From Catenaria anguillulae PL171 (lineage: Eukaryota; Blastocladiomycota; Blastocladiomycetes; Blastocladiales; Catenariaceae): 27,729 nucleotides of DNA. The translations under genes were made by a program, and so were the position numbers. Below, piece after piece: positions 12,364 to 22,424 of the stretch. The notes under the pieces were generated by a model, which saw only the letters and a list, made by a program, of their open reading frames with translations, did no database searches and was not told the DNA's origin. The stretch is taken from contig MCFL01000309.1 of NCBI GenBank assembly GCA_002102555.1, forward strand, positions 1 to 27,729. The letters run 5' to 3'. Each line of letters begins with the position of its first letter. Within the stretch, counting starts at the first letter, position 1.

Positions 12364-12663
12364 GATCCCTGACGTTCACGTGACGTGGATGTCATACACA
12401 TTTCATCGTCGAAGCGCGTTGAGTATTGTAGCCGTGTATGACGCTCAGTGGACATGACCCGTCTTAGAAACACTATGCATTGTGCTATCGTTGGCGTTGC
12501 CAATTCAATACGACCGACTGCATCGCCGTCCCCGTCCCTCCAAGCATGTCCGCTCACACTTCAGGGACGACCAATCTCGAGTTCTCAAAACAGAACTGAT
12601 CGTTATTGATCGTTATGCCAACCGCCAACTGACCTTGGAGAATGCATTGTTGGCCGACTTCCG
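12364..12663. other. Non-coding left interior of the transposon
   Basis: These 300 bases lie between the left inverted repeat and the stop codon of the transposase gene and should hold its 3' end. A perfect two-copy 10-bp tandem (TGATCGTTAT) sits at 12597-12616. Nothing else is recognised. Confidence 0.6.
12597..12616. repeat. Subterminal tandem repeat, 2 x 10 bp
   Basis: Two exact copies of TGATCGTTAT. The core TGATCG recurs, in inverted orientation, in the three-copy repeat near the right end, so these may be transposase-binding sites; this is inference. Confidence 0.6.
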
Positions 12664-15600
12664 TCAAGGAAACATACTCAACAACATATCCTGTGCCTGC
12701 AAGTAGTCTGCTTCGTCTGCTTGGCGCATCTTTTCCAAGTCCGCTTGCCCTTTGTGGCCGGCAACAACCAGAGCGCCGAGCGACTTCATTTGGCCATACA
12801 CGGCCTTTTTTTCACTCTGCGTCGTGCCACCCTCGTCATCGTCGTCCTCTAACGCATCCAACAACTCCAAGCCTGCCTGCTGCATGCTACCCTGCTTTCC
12901 AGCTCGAGCAGCTTGCTCTTGCTTGATGGCTGCTCCAACCTTCTCCTTCATCTCCTTGTTGGCGAGTCCAACCACGTTTATCCACCCGGCCCGCACTGCC
13001 TCGTAACACCCGAAGCAAACACCGCCCATTTTGTCCATGCAAGCCTTGTGAAACCAATGGCCACATCGGGCGCAGGTCAGCGCAACAGCCGCATCATCCG
13101 CGCCCGAATCGTCCATGCGCTGGCGGCGAGTTGGAACCGGGATATCAGCGAGCGGATGAACCCGCTTTTCGGGACGTGACGTCGACGTGGATGCCGACAC
13201 GATCGAGCTAACCGATGCTGTTGGCGTTTCCGAAGGAGGTTGATCAATCGGTGTTTCCGTTTGCACATCTTGAGGCGGCCGTGGCGGTGACAGTAACGTG
13301 CTGCTGCTGCTTGCTGGTGTCGAATCTTGTCCTCGTGCTTGCCATTTCGGATACGTGAAAAGCGTAACACATGGGTGGATCTTTTTCGCAGGCGACTTGG
13401 GTGTGCTGGTGTGTTCTTCTTTGTGCTTTGCCTTGGCTCTTGGTGGCTTCGATTGCGGCTCATAGATTGGAATATCCCCACATCTCCAACAGGTGACGTC
13501 AAAGGGGCGGGTCCCGTTGCGAGGGCACAGCTGCAATGTCGCTTGCCTCGTCCTTGGATCAGCAGGAGCAAGAAAGTGGCTATACCCGAGCGGCATGGCG
13601 CGGAGCGGAACCGAGATGCCCAATTTCGGGAGCGAAACTGTGTCGGTGGCGGATTTGCCCGGTGTTCCGTTGGCATTGCTCGATGTGATTGTGACGGCCA
13701 GTACGTTGTTCTGCTCGAGCCTGGCTCCTTGCTCTGGTGATACACTTGCCTCAATCCCAGCGCCTCCGGCTTGTGCCCCACCTTGAACCACACTAGTCAT
13801 AGGCATGGCTTCCCCCGACACCCCACCATTCCCTGGCTTGCTTTCTGCTCCACTTTGCCCTTGCACGCTGCGTCCACGTCCCCGTCCCCGCCCACGGCCA
13901 CGGCCCGCGTTCGCACTACCTTTTGCATCTCCGTGCCGCCTACCGACCTGCACAAACGACTGCCCAACTGCATGGCCGCTGTCCTGCACACGACCACTAC
14001 CGCTCGTGCATCCAGCCGCCTCCGTCGAATCTTGATCGACATTCATTGCATCCATTCCATCGATCGAACAGCCACCCGCCGGCCGATGCTCGACATTCTC
14101 CTTCCCAGCAACAGACGTTGCTTTCGCTTGCGCCGCGGCGGCAGACTTGCTCAACTTGATCTGGCAGGTCGGCAATGGCGGGAATGGCTTGCCGCTGGAA
14201 TCAGAGCCGTCGTCGCTCAATGCCCGAGCAAACAGCTTGCTCAGCGCAGATTTCGCCCGTGTTATCGTGATTGCGTATCGGGTCTGGGGAGCCGAACGGA
14301 TTTTGTTGAACCCGCGTGCAAGCTGGCGATACGTACGGGTATTACGGAGTCGCAAGGTGTGGAATGTGACGTAGGCGCGGCGTATGATGATTTTGGCAGT
14401 GTGGAATGTGACGTAGGCGCGGCGTATGATGATTTTGGCAGTGTCCCATGGTGAAGTCACCCGACGGATCCGCGAATGGGCATTCTCGACGGGATAGTCG
14501 CTGATCGAAGCCAAGTCGTGGGCAAGTCGGTCGGCGAGTGGATGTTCACGTTGCTTGAGACGGGCAATGTCGGCAACAAGTTCAAGCGTGCGAAACTTGT
14601 AGTGGCGGCGTCCCCACCGCCATGCCAGCTCCGCACATCGCACGGCCATTGCAAGAAACATGTCCAGGCGACCAGATCGGTGCGCCTGTTCATACACCGA
14701 AAAGACTGCTTGCAGCTCGTCGTCAAGGACCGCAAGGAGGTAATGTACATGTGGGTCGCGCTTGGTGGCGTTTGGCGAGCGCGCAAGGGCCGCAAGTGCT
14801 GGTTCCCGGACACCGTGCCGCCAAGCGCACGCAAGCACCGTGACCAGGTAGTCGATTACTTGGGGCGACGGCTTCTTTGTCATTTCCTTGCCCGCGACCA
14901 TACGGTGGGCTAGTCGCAAGAAGTCTTGGTGCTCCGTGAAAAAGGTCTCCCGCATATTGAGCGAGAGGTGAAGCGGCCCAATGTGCGGGAACAAGCTGTC
15001 GATTTCCTTGGGTATGGTTGGATGCTCCTCGTTGAATGTCGAGACCCACTCGCGACGAAGACGAATTGCGGTACGTAGGGCATGCACACCTGGGTTATCC
15101 ATCGGCACCGTGACCAGGTACTCACATGCAAACTTGCGCAACGGCTCCACCTTGAGCACTTCATTCAACAGGGTCATGTACGCATCAACACTTTTCAAGT
15201 CCCCTTCCAACAAGGTGACAAGCTTGGCGTTGAACATGGAACGCTGCCCGTGCTGGAGCTCGATGGCGTCGGCAAGTGCTGTTGTGTGCGCTGGCGCCAA
15301 CGGATCAAGGACAAGCTCTGCATTTGGCGCGGTGGTGGTTGTGGGTCGTGGCATTGGTTGAAATGCTTTAGGTTGGTTGGTCGGGCATGGTGGTGCAAGC
15401 TGAATTGGTGTATGCGCATGGGTCGAAGTTGGCTCCTTGTTTGGTACGTCCAAATCCATCTTGGCGAGTCCACCATCCACATCCATTTGACCTTCAATGC
15501 TCGCCTTTGCCGATCGGGACTGTGAGTCGTCTGATAAGGCCACCGCCCACACGGACCCGCGGCTCCTAATCTGCACCTCGTCTCCACCATCCTCTTGACA

Positions 15601-17560
15601 CGACTCGTCGCCGGAATCTACATCAGCCGCCACCACCATCGGGACAGCTCCGACCTGGTCGCCACGACGCTGGTCCTGCAAAGCAATCGCGGCGGCCGTG
15701 TCACGGGCCAACATGATGTTTGGATTGTACGAGTGGGTTGCGGTCGCGCGGTGCGGGATCGGTTCGGTACACAGCTCTGGGTACGCATCTAGGATTGTTT
15801 TGCCGCAGTAGTGTGGAAGGTCTTGTTCGATGAGTTGTATAAGGTCATGGATGCATTCGTCGTCGTCGATTGCTGAGCCGTGGCGCTGAACAAGGATTGG
15901 GGCATAATGGTTGAGGAGGGCAAGGGCAGTCCCCATGTGGACAATGTTGGTTGCTGAAGTGGCTGCTCCTTTGAGGAATGTATGGATGTTGTGAAAGTCG
16001 TCCAAGTTGAGGTCAAGTGAACCGCCTCCGGCGAGCCACTCTTCAATGTCCAATGCAATCCGCTTTGCATGCCCCTTGACGATTTTATCCTCGAGCTTAG
16101 TGATTGCTGATGAGGATACCGTGAAACCCATATCCGCAAGCCATGAAAAAAGTTCATGCGGGACACCCTTGCTGCGCAGGATTGCCGACAGCTCGTACTT
16201 GAAAAAGGTTGCATTCCGAGACAAGAGTCCGGTCATGTGGTAAACCGTCACGATCGCATGGTACTCCTTCTTTTCCTTGGACCGCACGTCCTCCTTGCTG
16301 GCGTCGTCGTTGCTGTTGTTTACTTGCTGCTTGCGCCGTGCCGAATGATTGCGATCATGCTCGTGCCGTGCCGAAGTGAGTGCTGCAAGCGATTCGACAA
16401 GCGCAATCGCGCCGTGTGCTTTTGCAAAAGTCTTGCGAAAGTCCTCCAAGGTCTGAGGAAGGGAAAACGACGGATCGTGCAAACTGAGGTGATTGACCTG
16501 ATCATATAAGCCAGAGAGCGCACTCGAGAGCGTTTCCGTCAGCGTTGAATCGCTCGCTGGATCGTTCCGAAGCTGCGAATGAAACGCCCGGTGGTGCTGC
16601 AGTTGGGGAATGGAAGCCATGAGCTGCTGGGCAAGCTGACGGGCAATTGAAAGGTCACGGTAAACTTGGGCAGACGTCGCCAGTTGTTCGCTGAGCTGTT
16701 GACGCAATTGCTGGTTGATGTCGGCCAGGGTTGATGAATACCGCTGAGATGCCGCACAATCGCACGCCGCAAAATATGCCTCGTGCTTCTGCTTGATGGC
16801 TTCGTGGTTTGCCCTCGCCTCCCGCTCACCAGACTCGGCAAGGAGTAAGTTGGTAGCGTCCAGCCTCGCGTTCAGGTCTTCAACCTTGGCCACCAGCTGA
16901 TCGTGCTCCAAAGCTTCCGTCAATAATGCATCCCCCATTGCCCGCAACGAAGTACAATCGGCAGATACTTTGGAATACCGATCACGCAATTCGCTCGCCT
17001 CCCTTTGCGCGCTCGCAAGCTGTGCTTCCAAATTGGCCTGGCGCACACGCTCTTGACCAAGCTCTGCGCACAACAACTCGTAACGTTGGGTCGTATTATG
17101 ATGTTGCTCTTGCTCCTGCAAGAGTGCCGCTTCGGCCTTGTGAGCCAGTTGTTGATTCGCCTCCAGATCGTTTTGGAGCGCATGAACTGCGTCGTGGAGT
17201 TTGATCCATTGCGCATGTTGGTGCGGGTCGCAAACCTGATGGCATTATGTCGTTTACAATGTCAGTACCACATAAATACCAAGGACGAAGGTAAGAAAAA
17301 GGCCAAACTGCTGGCAACACAGCCAGATCGCATACCGTTGCGGTACTATCTACGCTCGAGTTCTTGACAAAATGGTTGCCAACGCGTTTGCGGAGCGACT
17401 TGCTTGCCTTGACAAATGTATCGTGAGAGGCGAGAGCAGGGCAAAGTTGAAGAAAGAGACCGTCAAGGTCTACGGCAGGTTTTCCACCATCATCAGACAT
17501 GCCCTTGACCTCCTGGTTGGCACCAGCAGCGTCTCCAGCCGATGTGAAGCCTGTGTTCAT
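12664..17560 (-). CDS. Probable transposase: coiled coil, DDFHN/VENAHS motifs, split PHD/RING-like finger
   Basis: Exons 17560-17336 and 17235-12664 join in phase 0 (intron GTATGC...ATCAG, 100 nt) to give about 1598 residues. Order: a short N-terminus; a coiled coil (about 80-255); a conserved block LSRNATFFKYELSAIL...LADMGFTVSSSAI (about 395-455); DDFHNIHT at 487; an acidic linker; PHIGPLHLSLNMRETFF (His 831); LAWRWGRRHYK; DYPVENAHSRIRR (Glu 992); a 14-residue perfect repeat (about 1008-1035); an Arg-Gly run (about 1184); CWRC at 1324 and, 135 residues later, CARCGHWFHKAC with a final CFGC (1463-1485). From memory this matches unannotated proteins expanded in Glomeromycotina that carry DDYHNIH and VENFHS motifs. 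I infer an RNase-H-fold transposase with Asp 487/488 and Glu 992 as catalytic candidates. The start is the first ATG of the open frame. Confidence 0.75.
14357..14440. repeat. Perfect 42-bp tandem duplication in the transposase gene
   Basis: Units 14357-14398 and 14399-14440 are identical, and four bases of a third copy follow. On the minus strand each encodes AKIIIRRAYVTFHT, so the duplication keeps the frame. It lies just after the VENAHSRIRR motif. Perfect identity indicates a recent event. Confidence 0.95.
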
Positions 17561-18019
17561 CCAACATGGGATGGGGTAGTGAGATCAGGAGACAAAGACG
17601 CCACTTTAGCCAGAATGCACTGAAAATGCCAGGATGGGATGGACAGACAAATGATACCTTGCGTCGTGCCTGACATGACCTGCCCCTCGGTTTTTCAAAA
17701 TGCGAGCGCAGGATCCAGAGCCAGCACGGACAAGGCTGGGAGAGGGGGAAAACAAGGTGTGGCTGTGACGTGTCGGCAGTTTGTGAACAGGCCAGGGGTC
17801 GAACGGAAAAAGTGGCCGGCAGGAGTTGTTCAGGGTAATGGGTCGACTCTAATGCAGGTGAGTTCATGGAATTCCGATATGTAAGATTTGTCTGGACCAA
17901 TTTACATGTAATGTTTTCGATTTGGATCAAAAACCGATCAGTCACCGATCAGTCACCGATCAGTTCCAAAGTTCATCACGTGTAGGCATGGCTTGCTGCA
18001 CCCAACTCGTCCCTGCCTT
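17561..18019. other. Non-coding right interior of the transposon (transposase promoter side)
   Basis: These 459 bases lie between the transposase start codon and the right inverted repeat and should hold its promoter. A three-copy 11-bp tandem lies at 17933-17965. No other coding region is convincing. Confidence 0.6.
17933..17965. repeat. Subterminal tandem repeat, 3 x 11 bp
   Basis: Three copies of ACCGATCAGTC, the last with one change in its final base, lie about 75 bases inside the right end. On the minus strand the core reads TGATCGGT, close to the TGATCGTT repeat near the left end. Confidence 0.85.
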
Positions 18020-18040
18020 GGGCGCTTCGCGCCCCTTGTT
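18020..18040 (-). repeat. Right terminal inverted repeat (21 bp) with internal hairpin
   Basis: It is the exact reverse complement of 12343-12363 and ends in CCTTGTT next to the target duplication. The palindrome GGGCGC-TTC-GCGCCC can fold into a six-base-pair hairpin. Confidence 0.92.
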
Positions 18041-18049
18041 GAGCAAGAT
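18041..18049. repeat. Right target-site duplication (9 bp)
   Basis: GAGCAAGAT, identical to 12334-12342. It lies 126 bases before the NDUFAF7-like start codon. Confidence 0.9.
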
Positions 18050-18175
18050 CGCAGCTTTGGGAACAAAACGTGTGATCGGACCGCCGATCCGTTGGTGGTT
18101 GGCTTGCGTTCATTCGTGAGAAAGCACTTGATCACAAGTAGGGATTTTATACTACATAGCCGACTTTCTGCCAAA

Positions 18176-18904
18176 ATGCATGCTCGCCTCATGTGTCCAC
18201 TGTCGGCAATGCGCCGCACGCATTTTGCATCAGCCGGTCGACATGTCCGTCTGCTCACTAGCCCGACATCGCCCATCCGATGGATGGCTCCGTCGACCCG
18301 CTCAGCCTCCACCTCAACCAACAGTACCGCTGCAAAGACCAGGGCCAACAAACCCCCCAACACGGCCAATCGCACCACCAAGCCAGTCACTGCGACCACA
18401 TCAACGGGCAAGAAGATCACCTTCCCATCGGTTCCCGCCGCCTCAACGCTCCCACCGCCCACCAAACGCCCAACCAAATGGGACATTGCCCCCGACACCC
18501 CTGAGTACACCGCCCGGCGCACGCCCAGGTCACAGTTCAAAGACTACACGCTGGAAAAGGTCATGGCCACCACGGATCCGCCCGTGTGCAGTGTCATGAC
18601 GTCGCGGGACTTTATTCACAACTCGCTCTACAATCCGCATTACGGATACTTTTCAAAGCAGGCGCGCATTTGGCAGATGCTCGAGCCCATCGATTGCACG
18701 CAGCTGAGGTCGACGCTCGAGTTTATGAATACCGTTGGCGAACAGTATGCCAAGATTGAGGCCGAGTTGGAGCAGGAAGCGCGGGTTGTGGACGATGTGA
18801 CGAGGCAGATTTGGCATACGCCAACTGAGTTGTTCAAGGTACGCCGTTGTGCCTGTGGACCTCTCAGGCGGTGTGACCTTATGCTTACCAAAGATCGCAA
18901 CTCC

Positions 18905-18947
<43 letters not shown>

Positions 18948-20090
18948 CCATGGTATGGCGCCGCAATCGCAAAACACATCCAATCCACGTACTCGGCCTC
19001 GTTTGACCAAACAGCGCCGCTCACCATTTACGAAGTCGGTGGTGGCAACGGCACGCTCATGTGCAACGTGCTCGACCACCTGCGCACTCACGCTCCGGAC
19101 GTGTACGCCCGCACTCGGTACCACATTATCGAAATCTCGTCCAACTTGGCCGCGATCCAACGTGGCAAGGCCGCCTCGCACGGACATGCCGATAAGGTCC
19201 ACATTGTCAACCAATCCGTGTTTGACTCGTCGTCGGCCTCGACCCTGTCGGACCCAAACCCGTGCTTTGTGATTGCCCTCGAAGTCATTGACAACCTGGC
19301 CCACGACGTCGTGCGCTGGGACCTGACCACACGCGCACCCGTGCAAGGCGTAATTGCCACCGACAACTTCAACGATCACGTCGAGGAATACGTGCCCATT
19401 GCCACCGACTCGCTGCTCGCGCGCACGCTTGCCCTGCACGCTCTGCAAGGCCACTGGGGTCCCGGGTTGCGCGACCCTTGGTGGACACTCACTGCACCTC
19501 TGCCCGCGTTTGCCCGCCGTGCCCTCACCCGCGGTATCCCATTTGCGCCCAACTTGTCGCGGCGCGCATTTGTGCCGACCAATCTGGTGGCGCTGTTTGA
19601 GACGCTCAAGAAGCGGTTCCCGCAGCATCGGCTCGTCATGTCCGACTTTTCGGCATTGCCGGACACTATGACCAAGGAACGCAATGCGCCCGTGGTACAG
19701 ACCAGGTTCAAGCAGTCCATGGTGCCCGTCAGCACGTATGCGGTGCAGCCCGGCTTCTTTGATATCTTTTTCCCGACCGAGTTTGAGGTGGCCAGGGGCA
19801 TGTATGAGGTGATCATGAGCAATGGGTATGAACCGGAGACGGTTGGCGAGGTGAGTTTGCGGGTGTTGCAGGAGCATGGCGACAAGGGAAACGTTGGTCA
19901 GGAGTTGGTCCACCAGGTCAGCGAAAAGATTGGGATGTCGACGCCATCACGGGCCATGGGCATGGGTGCACAGGTGGTGACGCACCGGGCGTTTTTGGAG
20001 CGAAATGCAGACCTGGACAAGACAAGGACAACGTCGGGCGAGAATCCTATGCTCATGTACTATGAAAATTGTATGTTTTTGTTGTCCTAG
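18176..20090 (+). CDS. NDUFAF7/MidA-type SAM-dependent methyltransferase (DUF185), mitochondrial
   Basis: Exons 18176-18838 and 18948-20090 join in phase 0 and give about 601 residues. The family methylates an arginine of a complex I core subunit during assembly in the mitochondrial matrix. Evidence: an Arg/Ser/Thr-rich N-terminus without early acidic residues (import-like), SRDFIHNSLYNPHYGYFSKQA, the SAM-binding loop IYEVGGGNGTLMCNVLDHL, then YHIIEISSNLAAIQ and FVIALEVIDNLAHDVV. The intron's acceptor is preceded by 40 T. The coding part ends at a stop at 20088-20090. A short alternative intron (GTATGT at 20071 to CAG at 20112) would instead end the protein ENSA with a stop at 20118-20120. 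The gene starts 135 bases from the transposon end, so its promoter may have been altered by the insertion. The long N-terminal region is normal for fungal members. Confidence 0.85.
18906..18945. repeat. Poly-T tract (40 T) at a 3' splice site
   Basis: Forty consecutive T end directly at the AG (18946-18947) of the NDUFAF7-like intron, forming an extreme polypyrimidine tract. Confidence 0.95.
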
Positions 20091-20440
20091 AACATTTGTC
20101 CTTCCATTCCAGCAGCTTGATAGAATCAATAGGTAGTGATTGAATGCAAATGTATTGGCAATCTCGATCGCCGAGGCCCGCGGGGTTCGAGCCAAATTTG
20201 GTTAGAGCTATGTAGTCCCACTCGTTGACTTGATCAGGGTCTCAGCCTCACGACCTAACGCTCACATTATTGTGTGCCAATATGCATTGAAACGAAAGAT
20301 ATTTTTTGATGAACGCTGAAATCTGGAAGATGTCAACACATGACAAGACGGGCCAACAACGAAAGCACGAGAAAGACAGATACAACATTTGTCTCTCGAC
20401 CTCCCAACCAATCAACCAACCGCAACGACCAAACGCACAC
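20091..20440. other. Convergent 3' region (NDUFAF7-like / Rpt1)
   Basis: The 350 bases hold the 3' ends of two genes that face each other. A tRNA-like fragment with GGGTTCGAG lies near 20180, but it lacks the stems of a real tRNA. No gene is visible. Confidence 0.55.
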
Positions 20441-22064
20441 TTAGTTGTACTGCATGTACTTTGACGTGGACGAAAACTTTGCGTATCCCTTGATGACCTT
20501 GTTGACGGCCTCGAGGAAATCCTTTTCGGTTGCCACCTTGCGCCGGGCACGAATGGCAAACATGCCGGCCTCGGTACACACGGACCGCAACTCTGCGCCG
20601 GTAGCGTTTGGGCACAAGCGGGCAATCAGCTCGTACCGAATGTCGCGATCCACCGACATGGACTTTGCGTGAATCTTGAGAATATGTGCACGGCCCTCGA
20701 GATCGGGCAGGCCAAACTCGACTTTGCGATCCAACCGTCCGGGCCGAAGCAGGGCAGGGTCCAAGGTATCGGGCCGGTTGGTCGCCATGAGTACCTTGAT
20801 GTTGCCGCGCGCGTCAAAGCCATCGAGCTGGTTGATCAACTCGAGCATGGTCCGCTGCACCTCATTGTCACCGCCGGCCCCGTCGTCGTGGCGCGCACCG
20901 CCAATGGCATCCACCTCGTCGAAAAAGATGATGCAAGCCTTGCGAGCCCTGGCCATTTCAAACAACTCGCGCACCATCCTCGCGCCCTCACCCACATACT
21001 TTTGGACGAGCTCGGAGCCAATGACGCGAATAAAAGCTGCGTCGGTGCGGTTGGCAACGGCACGTGCACACAACGTCTTGCCCGTGCCGGGCGGGCCATA
21101 GAGCAGCACGCCCTTGGGTGGATCAATGCCCAAAGCAATGTACCGCTCCGGATGCAACAGCGGCAATTCCACCACCTCGCGCAACTTTTCAATCTGCTCC
21201 TTGCAACCGCCCACGTCGGCATACGTGACATCTGGTTTTTCTTCGACCTGCATCATGGTGACGCTAGCGTCGATCTTTGGCGGCAAGGGGATCTGAATCT
21301 GGTACTTTTGGCGGTCGACGCCCACGCGCATGCCCTCCTCAACGTCGGTGGGCGACACGCGCTCGCCCAGGCCAACGACAAACTTGGCGATTTGCTTGAT
21401 GTTGATGACATACTTGTCCGGGTCGGCTTGGTCGTCCGGGTTGGCCGACCGCATGATTTTGGTGCACCTTGCTACTTGCAAGGGCTGTTCCTCGGCCATG
21501 CGCTGGCGGTCGGCAGGGATGTCCCACATGTTGGGCGGGGCGAGCCCAGTGTCGGATTCCTTGACGCCCAGCTTGTCGTTGACGCGCTTTTGGGCGTCTT
21601 TGATTTCTTGGTCGATTTTCTTGAGGCGCAGGGCGTAAGGTCCGCGGCCCTGTTTTTGTTTTTGTTTTTGGGGGAGGCGGGTTTGAGAGACGCAGGCAGA
21701 GGAGGTGAGCAAGTGCATTCTTGAGTGCATGGGGTGGGAGAGAATGTGTGTGCATACGTAGGTCTTGAGGAGGGCAATGTCATTTTCGTCAAGGGCTGGA
21801 GGAAGAGGCGGGTCGTTCATCAGTCGGTGCACGTCATGAAAGGTCACGTAAGAAAGACATTGCTGCAGGAGATGAATGCGTACCCTTGACCTTGTCGTTT
21901 TCGCGGTCCTCGATCTGCGCGCGCGAGTCTAACAGGGCGTCATGAGTCATGAGTCAGTCGGTTCGCCGTTAGCCAAGCTTGGTCAAGATGAGGGGATCAG
22001 CGTGGCAAAGGCAAGGGAGAGGGGTGCGAAACGGACACTTTTCCCAGTCGGACTTGGGCGGCAT
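20441..22064 (-). CDS. RPT1: 26S proteasome regulatory ATPase subunit Rpt1 (PSMC2 orthologue)
   Basis: This is one of six AAA ATPases of the 19S base that unfold ubiquitinated substrates and feed them to the 20S core. Exons are 22064-22037, 21928-21884, 21795-21758 and 21649-20441, for 439 residues (human 433). The spliced start reads [20 protein letters not shown] and then [18 protein letters not shown], matching fungal Rpt1. Later motifs are [16 protein letters not shown] [17 protein letters not shown], Walker A GPPGTGKT, Walker [13 protein letters not shown], sensor ATNRPD, arginine finger region RPGRLDRK, and the terminus KYMQYN. The last residues are close to the human ending TYN but not a classical HbYX. 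Intron 3 (108 nt) has no stop codon and a length divisible by three, so an unspliced reading looks continuous. Intron 1 holds two abutting TGAGTCA sites. Identity is near certain. Confidence 0.97.
21943..21956. promoter_or_regulatory. Two abutting AP-1/Gcn4-type sites (TGAGTCA x2)
   Basis: TGAGTCATGAGTCA lies in the first intron of Rpt1, about 110 bases after the start codon. TGAGTCA is the classic bZIP dimer site. Function here is inferred only. Confidence 0.35.
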
Positions 22065-22424
22065 GGTGCAGATGCGGGTGTGAGGATGGGGAAGCAATTG
22101 CGTCGGGTGTTGCAGGGTGCTTGGAAAAGCAAAGCATGGGCGGATGGGGTTGCTTCAAATTCGATTAACGTTGATCGAGCGCGTTTTTGTCATATATTTT
22201 CTCAGATTTGGCAAGGTCGGGTGGATCGGCGGCCCGTGGGTTGTCTGGACGCGTCTGACCGACCTTGGACTGACCTCGCTCGTCAGCTTCAGCAGTACAT
22301 GGCCTGCACATGCAGTATGCAGTATGCCGTATGCAGTGCGGCCGCGCAATCAGCCAATCACACATAGCTCGTAGTCGTAAAACTTCACGTTCACGCCTGA
22401 TGCTAAGTTTCCATGAATGGATGA
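22065..22424. promoter_or_regulatory. Divergent promoter region (Rpt1 / acidic protein)
   Basis: The 360 bases separate two genes transcribed away from each other, so both promoters should be here. A TATA-like CATATATTTT lies near 22190, and short GCAGTAT-type repeats near 22310-22335. No gene is seen. Confidence 0.5.

Larger units (their letters stand above)
12343..18040 (-). mobile_element. TIR DNA transposon, 5698 bp, unassigned superfamily
   Basis: The element is bounded by a perfect 21-bp inverted repeat (12343-12363 and 18020-18040) and a perfect 9-bp target duplication (12334-12342 and 18041-18049). It carries one long two-exon gene on the minus strand that fills most of its length, with about 300 bases of non-coding DNA at one side and about 460 at the other. 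Short tandem repeats with a shared TGATCG core lie near both ends. Identical duplications and an open reading frame of more than 1500 codons suggest a young, possibly active copy. Nine-base duplications are typical of Mutator-like elements, but I do not recognise a Mutator transposase in the protein. It inserted between the TmcB-like gene and the NDUFAF7-like gene. Confidence 0.88.

Noticed and set aside
12343-18040. Assignment of the element to Mutator-like or KDZ/Zisupton transposons
   Set aside because: The 9-bp duplication fits Mutator-like elements, but I see neither the transposase motifs of that group nor the cysteine clusters of KDZ elements.
20160-20225. tRNA-like fragment with GGGTTCGAG and GGTTAGAGC
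   Set aside because: The T-arm-like part precedes the D-arm-like part and no acceptor or anticodon stem can be formed.
22001-22009. CGTGGCAAA resembling the yeast proteasome element GGTGGCAAA
   Set aside because: One mismatch, located inside Rpt1 intron 1, and the Rpn4 system is known from budding yeasts; chance is a sufficient explanation.
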